Positions 1 to 9,700 of a stretch of DNA of 64,000 bases are shown here, one piece after another; the stretch's first letter is position 1; every line of letters starts with the position of its first letter. The stretch is from the NCBI GenBank assembly GCA_965230535.1, contig OZ246010.1:1860001-1924000 (forward strand), given 5' to 3'. The translations under genes were made by a program, and so were the position numbers. This DNA comes from JAUILH01 sp965230535 (GTDB lineage Bacteria; Bacteroidota; Bacteroidia; Flavobacteriales_D; JAUILH01). The notes under the pieces are model-generated. The model was not told where the DNA came from. It saw only the letters and a program-made list of their open reading frames with translations, and did not search any database.

Positions 1-2
1 AA

Positions 3-683
3 AAACATGGTGTAGGTGCTCAAGTGCTGAGTGATGCTACAGGACCGACAAGCAGAACCTTCTTTAATCTGGCATATGCGTACCATATGAAAGTGGGTAG
101 GAAATTCACTCTCTCTTCAGGAATTTCTGCCGGATTGTTACAGTACAGATTTGACAAAGCTCGGGTGACTGTTTGGGACACGGATGATCCTGCCATCGAC
201 GGCTCCATTAGCCGCTTCATCTTGCCCGATATTAACATTGGTTTCTTACTGTACAATGAGGATTTTTATGCCGGGCTTAGTTTAAAGCAAGTATGGAGAA
301 ACAAATTAAAAAACATCTTCCCGGATTCCCGGATGACACATCATTATTACTTCAACATTGGTAAAAGGTTTGTTGCAAATGACAAACTCTCATACGTGCC
401 TTCAGTACTATTGAAATTCACACGATTAAGTGTTCCTGCAATTGACATTAACCTCATGTTTGATTTTGAAAATGCGCTGGCCGTTGGCTTGTCTTATAGA
501 AACACAGATGCCATTGCAGCCATGTTCAAAATCAATTTTCTTAAACGCTTTAGCCTTGGATATTCATTTGACCTAACCACATCCAGAATCAGGTACGGAA
601 GTTCTAACACTCATGAGATTACTCTTGGTGTATATTCCTGTCCTTTGGACGGTTCGCACAATTATGAATGTCCGGTTTTTTAA
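3..683 (+). CDS. PorP/SprF family T9SS outer-membrane protein (5' truncated)
   Basis: The reading frame is open to the left edge of the window, so the true start and signal peptide lie outside; about 226 residues remain. The visible part resembles the PorP/SprF family, predicted outer-membrane beta-barrels that work with the type IX secretion system and often serve one neighbouring giant adhesin each. Family-like features are the GVGAQVLSDATGP stretch near the left edge, alternating aromatic beta-strands, and a C-terminal block (GYSFDLTTSRIR, then THEITLGVY) that matches the end of the SprF-like gene at 10788 (GYSYDFTTTNLR, then THELMLGIK). It probably partners a cargo gene upstream of the window. 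It ends 115 bases before the likely SprB-like start, so co-transcription with the adhesin is possible. The family call is firm; the specific partner is unknown. Confidence 0.85.
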   Translation, partial: KHGVGAQVLSDATGPTSRTFFNLAYAYHMKVGRKFTLSSGISAGLLQYRFDKARVTVWDTDDPAIDGSISRFILPDINIGFLLYNEDFYAGLSLKQVWRNKLKNIFPDSRMTHHYYFNIGKRFVANDKLSYVPSVLLKFTRLSVPAIDINLMFDFENALAVGLSYRNTDAIAAMFKINFLKRFSLGYSFDLTTSRIRYGSSNTHEITLGVYSCPLDGSHNYECPVF

Positions 684-798
684 AACTTTTGGTTGGTCGG
701 AAAATACGAGTGATCGAATATTCTATTTTCATTGAAACAACCGGGGCACTTTTTACGTATAGAGAATGTTAAGACTTGCTTGTATAGAATTAAACTTG

Positions 799-3700
799 AT
801 GCGAATCAAATCATTATTACTGCTTACTGCTATTTTTTGCCTGCTTGGTAGTCAAGTTCAGGCGTCCGATTTATACTGGATTAATGGTTCCGGTCAATGG
901 GATGATGGCTCACATTGGTCCACCTCTTCCGGAGGAAATTCGTGTAACTGCACTCCTTCCAATCAGGACAACGTCATTTTCGATCAGAATTCATTTAGTC
1001 AAGATGGACAGGTAACCGTTTCATCAAACATCTCTATCAAAAGCATCAATACTCAAAACCTCAACAAACAGGTTAAACTCATCTCCTCTTCTTCCCAAAA
1101 CTTTTCTGTCAAAAACTCATTCGTCTTAAGTCAGAATTTCAAATACCAATTGGAAGGAGAAATTTTGTTCACGGGAAATCAAGGCGGAAATATCAATACC
1201 GGTTTACAGGCTATTAACAGTGATATAGTTTTTAACGGTTCCGGAACATGGCAGCTTCAGGACCATTTGAGTACGACTAAAAATGCTGAAATCAACATCA
1301 TCAAAGGACATTTGGACTTGGCAGGAAAAGACCTTTTCTCCGGAGGTTTAGTATCTCAATCGAACAAAACAAAGTCCATTAGCATCTCAGAATCTGACCT
1401 ATTCATAACGAACACATTAAACTTAGATAATAATATTCTGGTAACTACCAACGGAACCGAGAGCATCTCTCTTGATCCGGACATGCTTACAATCAACAAA
1501 GGAAATGCCGGAGGAGCCAACTACAAACAAATGGCAGTTTGTAACAGTCCTCCCAACCCAATTACTGTAACAATTACAGTTACCTCTAATTACAATGGTT
1601 CGCACATCACTTGTAATGGAGAATGTGATGGAGAAATTACGGTATCGGCATCTTCAGCTGGTGGTGGGCCATTCTCCTATGACTTCCAAAACACTGGTAC
1701 GTTTACCGCTCAAACAGTATACCCGGGTTTATGTGTAGGTAACTTTACTGTAGTCGTGACTGATTCGAGTCAGGAAATTGTGCCTGGAAGTGATCAATAC
1801 TGGACTTGTTCTGAAAACGTAAACGTGATTGAACCTCCTGTTATCAATTTTGGTGTGAACCTGATAGTTAACCCAAGCTGTCCAGGTGTTTGTGACGGAC
1901 AGGCATTTGTTAGCGCAGGTGGAGGAACAGGAACCCTGGATATTAATTGGTTAAATGGAGAAACGGGCTCAAACCCAGTTCTAATGTGTACAGGGTCAAA
2001 CTATGTGACTATTACTGATGATAATGCCTGCGTGCATACAGACTCTGTAATAATTCTTGCCCCAACAGACATATTTGCAAATGCAACTATTGAACATGTT
2101 AGTTGTAATGGATTCTGTGATGGGCATATTATATCGAATCCCTCAGGTGGAAATGGTGCGCCATACAGTTTCCAGTGGTCACATGATGGCAGCCTTGTAA
2201 CAGATTCTGCGGGAGCCTTGTGTGCCGGATTCTACGACCTTAGAGTACTGGATGTGTCTGGTTGTTTCATAGACACTACAATAGAAATAACAGAACCAAC
2301 CCCTATGGTTGTGAATCTCGTTAATCAAGTCAATTTAACTTGTTTTGGAGAATGTATAGGAGAGCTTGAAGTATCTGCAAGTAATGGTACTGCCCCATTT
2401 ACTTTTCAATGGTTTGATGCCAATACCAACACACCTGTTGCTGGTCAGGACAACGATGAAATAGCAGAGAATCTGTGTGCTGGTGATTACTATGTTATCG
2501 TAACTGATGACAACGGTTGTACATTCCAGTCGAATAACTTCACCATCACTCAGCCAGACCAAATCGTTCCGACCATTACACCAACTGATGTCAACTGTTT
2601 TGGAGATTGCACAGGAACTGCTTCTGCAAGTGCAATTGGTGGTAATCCAGGCTATAACTTCACATGGATTTCGGATCCGGGAGGAGTTAACCAGGGTACT
2701 GGTCCAAATATTTCTAATCTGTGCGCTGGTGATTACATCCTGGAAATAACAGATCAATCATCATGTACCGTTCAATCGGCTCCTTTCACTATTAATGAGC
2801 CAACAGAGTTAACCGTTACAGTGGCCACCAATGATGTGCTTTGTGCAGGAGACTGTACTGGAGAAGCTACAGCCACACCTGCCGGAGGTTCAGTAGCTGG
2901 AAACTATACTATTCAATGGCATAGTGTAACAACCGGATTGATCTCCACAGGAGCTGTCCTAACTACTGGAAACACGCTTTGTGCTGGCGACTATTTTGTA
3001 GTTGCTATCGACGATAATTTGTGTGATGACACGGCTTTCTTCTCTATAGCAGAACCAAATCCGCTGACTCTAAACCCAATTTCAACCAATATTAACTGTT
3101 TCAATAGTTGTGACGCTACTATTGATGCCAACGCTGGTGGTGGGGTAACACCTTACTCTTATGTATGGTCAACATGTGCACCGGCAGCAGTTATTCCCGG
3201 AGAAACTAACCCTACGATCAATGGGCTTTGTGCAGGAAGTTATTCTGTAGAGGTAACTGATGACAATGGTTGTACCATAAACAACGCTACTTCATGTATC
3301 ACCTTCACAGATCCAACACCTCTGGACGTAACAATAGCTGGTACAACAGATGCAACTTGTGGAGGCGCTTGTGATGGGGTTGCTACAGCTTCAACAACTG
3401 GTGGCACAGGAACCATCACCATTAACTGGCACAATGCAGTAACAGATGCCGTTGTAGGTACCGGAACTTCTATCAACACCCTTTGTACAGGAACGTACTA
3501 TGCTGTTGCAATTGATGACAATGGTTGCGAGGATACCACAGTTGTTTTCACAATAAATGATTTGGTTCTTGTAACAGGTACGGTAACTCCAAATGACGCT
3601 ACGTGTAGTGGAGTTTGTGACGGGTCTGCCAGTGTTGTTCCTTCAGGTGGTACTGCCGCATACACTTATGAATGGGTAGAAGTGTCCACAGGAACAGTGA

Positions 3701-6700
3701 TTCTAAATGGTCCGCTTGACAATATAGCAGGACTATGTGCTGGTGATTATACAGTTCAGGTTTTTGATGTCAATGGTTGTGCCTCAGCTCCAATTCCGTT
3801 TACAATAGATGGCAATCCACCAATTACTGCAAATGTTACCACAACAGATGCCTCTTGTAATGGCGATTGTGACGGAACTGCTACTGTAAATGCAGCTGGC
3901 GGTGATGGAAACTATACAATTACATGGACACCTGCTCCACCTTCAGGGGCGGCAAATCCGAATGCCACTCAAATGTGTGCCGGGTCTTATGATTTGAATA
4001 TTACAGATGGTTTAGGATGTTTTATAGACACTGTTATCATCATTAACGAACCGAGCCCTTATGATTTTACAAGTACAATTACACATGAAACGTGTACGGG
4101 AGACTGTGATGGAAGTATCGACATTGTTCTAAATAGTGGAGGCGTTGCTCCTATTACTTACACATACGCCCCTGCTGGTGGTATTGTGGGACAAGGTACT
4201 CCAAACGCTTCAGGATTCTGCCCTGGCAACTACACTTGTACAATAAGTGACGCAGGAGGTTGTGACTCAACTTTCAGTTTTACCATTAATGCTGCCAGTC
4301 CAATAAATTTAACTGTTAATGTGGTAGCAGACAATGATTGTAATGGCGACTGTGAGGGTGTTATTCAAGCCAATGCAAATGGAGGAACCGGAACTTTGCA
4401 ATTTAACTGGAGCAACAACCCTCCTACCGGTCAGGGAACCAATACAATTAGCGATTTATGTGCTGGCACCTATGATGTTGATGTGACTGATGACAACGGT
4501 TGTACAGTAAGTGGATCTGGAGTTATTACCGAACCTGCTCCATACGATTTAAGTACTTCATTTACAGATGCTACTTGTGATGGTGTTTGTGATGGAACTG
4601 CCACCGTAACTGTGAACAGTGGTGGAACACCCGGTTATAGTTTCCAATGGGATGATCCATTGAACCAAACGAATCCAACAGCCAATGGCCTTTGTGCGGG
4701 AAATTACAATGTGACAGTAAGCGATTTAAATGGTTGTGATTCCATTGTTCCAATTACGATTTCAGCTCCCCAACCACTTACCATTTCTATTAATAGCAGT
4801 GGTGGAACATGTTTTGGAGACTGCACTGGTTCAGCTACAGCTACCGTTAACGGAGGAACACCTAATTATACTGTGGAATGGTTTGATGTAGCAAGTGGCG
4901 CATCATTGGGAACCGGGCTAAGTACTTTTAACCTTTGTGCTGGCGATTATTTTGCGGTAGTTACCGATCAGGCAGGTTGTACAGCTACTTCAACAAACTT
5001 TACGATAACAGAAAATCCTGAGATCACGGCAACCACAAACACCACTCAATCGAACTGTGTATTGTGTGATGGTTCTGCAACAATCACTGCCGCTGGTGGA
5101 TCGGGTAACTATACAAATTACCAATGGACGCCAGCTCCAGGTGCCGGGCAAGGAACGCCCAACGGGACCAACATGTGTGCCGGAGTATACAGTGTGATTA
5201 TCACAGATGATGTTGGATGTACAGAAACAGTTCCGGTGATTGTGACAGATGTTACTTCAGAAACCATTACACCTTCATCAACTGATGTTCTTTGTTTCGG
5301 GGATTGCACAGGTACTGCAACTGCTACGGTTGTTTGTTCAGATCCAACTTGTAACTTCCAATGGTTCGATGGGAATGGTGTATTCCTTCCAGGGGAAACA
5401 AATCCAAATATTGGCTCACTCTGTGCTGGTGATTATTTCGTTGAAGTCACAAATAACTCAGGCTGTGTATCCACTCAGGCCTACACAATCAATCAGGGGA
5501 ACGAAATTTTATTGAATTCGTCATTCACCGATCCACAATGTGCCGGAGATGTAAATGGCACTGCTACAGTGAACCCAACCGGAGGTGCCGGAGGATTTGG
5601 CTTTAACTGGTCTCCTGCTCCACTTGGCGGACAAGGAACTAATACAGCAACCGGATTAACTGCTGGTAACTGGGATGTAACGGTTACGGATCTGAATGGA
5701 TGTACGGCCACCGAAAGCTTTACCTTAACCGATCCACCTGTACTAGATGTAACAGATATTTCAAGTACTGACATTTCGTGTTTTGGATTAACCGATGGTA
5801 CAGCTACTGTTATTCCAACAGGAGGTGTAGGACCTTACACATATGAATGGTTCGAATGTATCACTGATGTTCCTGTAGGACAAACCACTCAACAGGCTAC
5901 AGGACTTCCTGCGGGTAGTTACTATGTGGTTGTAACGGATCAATCAAACTGTTCTCAAACATCCGCTTGTGTTGACGTGATTGAGCCAGCACAGCTAACC
6001 GGTACTCTAAGCGCCACAGATGTTACATGTAACGGAGATTGTAACGGAACAGCTCAGGTAAATCCGGTAGGAGGAATCAATAATTATGACTACCAATGGT
6101 TCGACGGAGCTACGCCAATTGCCGGTGGTACTGGTGATATTATTACAAACTTATGTGGAGGAACTTACTCAGTAGAAATTACAGACCTTAATGGGTGTAC
6201 TGAGCTAATCAGTTCAGTAGATGTAGATGAGCCGGCAGCATTTACTGTTACTTCGGTTCTAACAGACGTTTCTTGTTTTGGTGATTGCGATGGAACTGCA
6301 TCTTTGACTATAACCGGTGGAACTGCACCTTACAACTTCACATGGTCAGCTGCGCCCGGTGCCGGACAAGGTACTGCCAATGCCACTCAAATGTGTGCTG
6401 GAAATTATACAGTACTTATTGAAGATTTTGCAGGATGCGATACCACTATTTCCATTACCATTGATTCGCCAACAGAGATTATGGCAAATGCCGTTGTTAC
6501 GGACATCACATGTAATGGAGATAATGATGGTTCTATAACTACCAATGTGTCTGGAGGATCCGGTGGGTATATCTACAACTGGACTCCAAATGGTGAAACT
6601 ACTCCAGGTATTTCAAATCTTGGAGACGGAACTTACACGGTAAATATTCAAGACAGTGACGGTTGTTTAACGGATACAACTATTAACCTTATTGAGCCAA

Positions 6701-9700
6701 GTGAAATTACAGCTACGTTTGTTTCCAACAACTCTACTTGTGGACAATGTGATGGAAGTGCTTCCATATCTCCGCTTGGTGGATATGGTGGATTCAGTTT
6801 TACATGGTCTCCGGCCCCAGGTGGCGGACAAGGCACTCAGGTAGCAACTCAGCTTTGTGCTGGAATTTACTCAGTAGATGTAACCGATCAGGGAGGATGT
6901 ACGGAGACATTTGGAGTGACCGTTTCAGATATAGGTGCTGAAGTTCTGGCCACCTCCTCAACTGATGCTACTTGTTTCGATTCAAATGACGGAACTGCAG
7001 ACGTCATATATACTTGCAACGATCCTGGATGCTCTCAGGAATGGTTCGACGATCAGGGGAACTCAATTGGTCAAACTGGTTTAACAGCTACAGGACTTGA
7101 CGGCGGAGATTATTTTGTTCAGGTAACCAATAACTCAGGATGTATCAGTGTTGCCCAGGTTACAGTTAATGAACCAGTAGAATTTGAAGCCAACGAAATC
7201 ATCACGCCTATTACATGTGATGGAGATACGGATGGAGAAATTACAGTTGCTCCAACAGGAGGCACTGGTGCTGGTTATACTTATGTATGGTCTCCGGCTC
7301 CAGGTGGTGGTCAGGGTACACCAACCGCTACAGGGTTAGGAGCAGGTACGTGGAGCGTACTTATTACCGACTCTGATGGTTGTGACTCTACATTTACATT
7401 CACAATCAATGCGCCTAATCCAATTACAGCAACAATCAGCTCTACAGATATTTTATGTAACGGTGCCAACGATGGAACGGCAGAGGTAACACCAAGTGGA
7501 GGTAGTTTCCCATACACCTTCCAGTGGTTAGATGGAACGTCAACTCCAATTCCGGGAGAGACGAATTCTACCATCACAGGGCTTGGACCAGATGATTACT
7601 CAGTAGTAGTAACGGATTTAACAGGATGTTCTATTACCGTTGGTCCAACCACCATAAATGAACCAATCGCCCTTTCAGCTACCATTACCTCAACCGACAT
7701 CAACTGTTTTGGTGTATGTGATGGTACTGCGGATATAGTGATCACCGGTGGAGTTGCAACCTATACAGTCAATTGGTTTGATGGTCTAGGACAAGCCATT
7801 GGCCAAACTGGTACAAGTGCTCAGAATCTTTGTGCCGGAGACTATTTTGCCATTGTAATAGATAATAACGGATGTACATTCACCACTCCGACTGTTACAA
7901 TTGTTGAGCCTCCTCAACTAACGGCAAGCGTTACACCAACAGACGGATCTTGTGATGGTCTGTGTGACGGATCTGCTCTGGTAAATGTGAGCGGTGGTAC
8001 AGGAACTTACTTGTTTAACTGGTTAGATTCACAGGGACAATCAGTTTCAGGTGCTTCAGGGAATACCGCCAGTAATTTATGTGAAGATGTTTACACAGTA
8101 GAAGTGTTCGATCAAAACGGATGTTCTGTTGGTCCATTGAACTTCAATATTGAAACCCCTGATATAATTGATGCAGTCATCAATGTAAATGATGCGAGTT
8201 GTAACACAGCCGATGGTGAAGCTACTGCTACGCCAAGTGGAGGAACTCCAAACTACAACTTCCAGTGGTTCGATAATACCATGACTCCATTGGCAGGAGA
8301 AACTAACCCAACTTTAAGTGGCTATGCTGCCGGAACATACTTTGTTGAAATCACTGATAATGCAGGTTGTTCAGAGATTATTCAAGCCAATATTGGAAAC
8401 ATTGATGCGCCAGTTATTACTGTTGATGATGTGGTAGATGTGACTTGTTTTGGAGGGAATAATGGTTCAATCGATATCAGTGTTACGGGGGTGAGTGCGC
8501 CATTCCAATATGCATGGAACCCCGGTGGACAAGTCGGACAGGATTTAGCCGGAGTCGCGGCAGGATCGTATACTGTTCAGGTAACTGATGCGGCAGGATG
8601 TATTGCCTTTGAAACCATTCAAATTAACGAGCCGCTTGAAATGACTGCCAACTTTAGTGTAACAGATGCCACTTGTGGTCTTTGCGATGGAGAGATTGCC
8701 GCTACAGCTTCTGGTGGAACAGGAAATCTAAGTTTGACATGGACAACTGGTCAAACAGGAAATAATATTACCAACCTTTGTCCGGGAACCTACTCAGTAG
8801 ATATTACTGACGATAATGGGTGTTTGGTGAACTTGGTAGCCGGGGTTACAAATATTGGTGGTCCTACGGGAGAATCAATTACAGTTAATAGCCCAACATG
8901 TCATGGTGGATCAGATGGAGATGCAAGTGTCACACCTATTGGAGGAACTGCTCCATACGATTTCCTTTGGTTACACGATAACAGTACATCAAACTCAATT
9001 ACCAACCTGAGCGCTGGCACTTATTTCCTTCAAATTACGGATGCCAATGGGTGTATTAGAACTGTAGAAGTTACCATTGCCGATCCAGCTCCTATTTCTG
9101 AAATCACACTCATTACGCCAACAGATTGTGGTGCATGTGATGGTGAAATTACTACACAGGGAGACGGCGGAACAGGTCCTTACAACTATACATGGTCTCA
9201 CGGTCCAACAACACCAACAATCAGCAACCTATGTGAAGGAATTTACTTTGTAGACATTACAGATGCTGCTGGTTGTACTGAAACATTTGCCTTCCCGATT
9301 AACGGTTCTAACGGACCAACTTTAACACTTGAGCCGACGGATGCTTCATGTGATGGTTTATGTGATGGATCAATTTCTTCAGACACTACCGGAGGTACTC
9401 AACCAATGACTTATGATTGGCAGGATTTCACCGGAACATCCATTGGACAATCGTCTGATGTGGCTACCGGACTGTGCCCTGGTCAGTACATTCTTCAAGT
9501 GACTGACGGTGCAGGTTGTTTAGCCTTTGCGCAAGCTCAGATAGATGCTCCTGATGGATTCCAATTTAGTATTCCAACAGAATTTGACGCACTGTGTAGC
9601 GGTTCTGCAGATGGTGAAGCACATGCTGTGGTAATCGGTGGAACTTTACCTTATACTTATATTTGGACACCTGCTCCGGGTGGCGGACAAGGAACTTCTC

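Noticed and set aside
683..766. Terminator between the truncated PorP gene and the SprB-like gene
   Set aside because: Only a short GGTTG/CAACC pair with a loop of about 40 bases is present; this is too weak to call.
766..798. ATG at 766 as start of the SprB-like gene
   Set aside because: It adds 11 residues before a clear signal peptide; ATG 799 directly precedes MRIKSLLLL.
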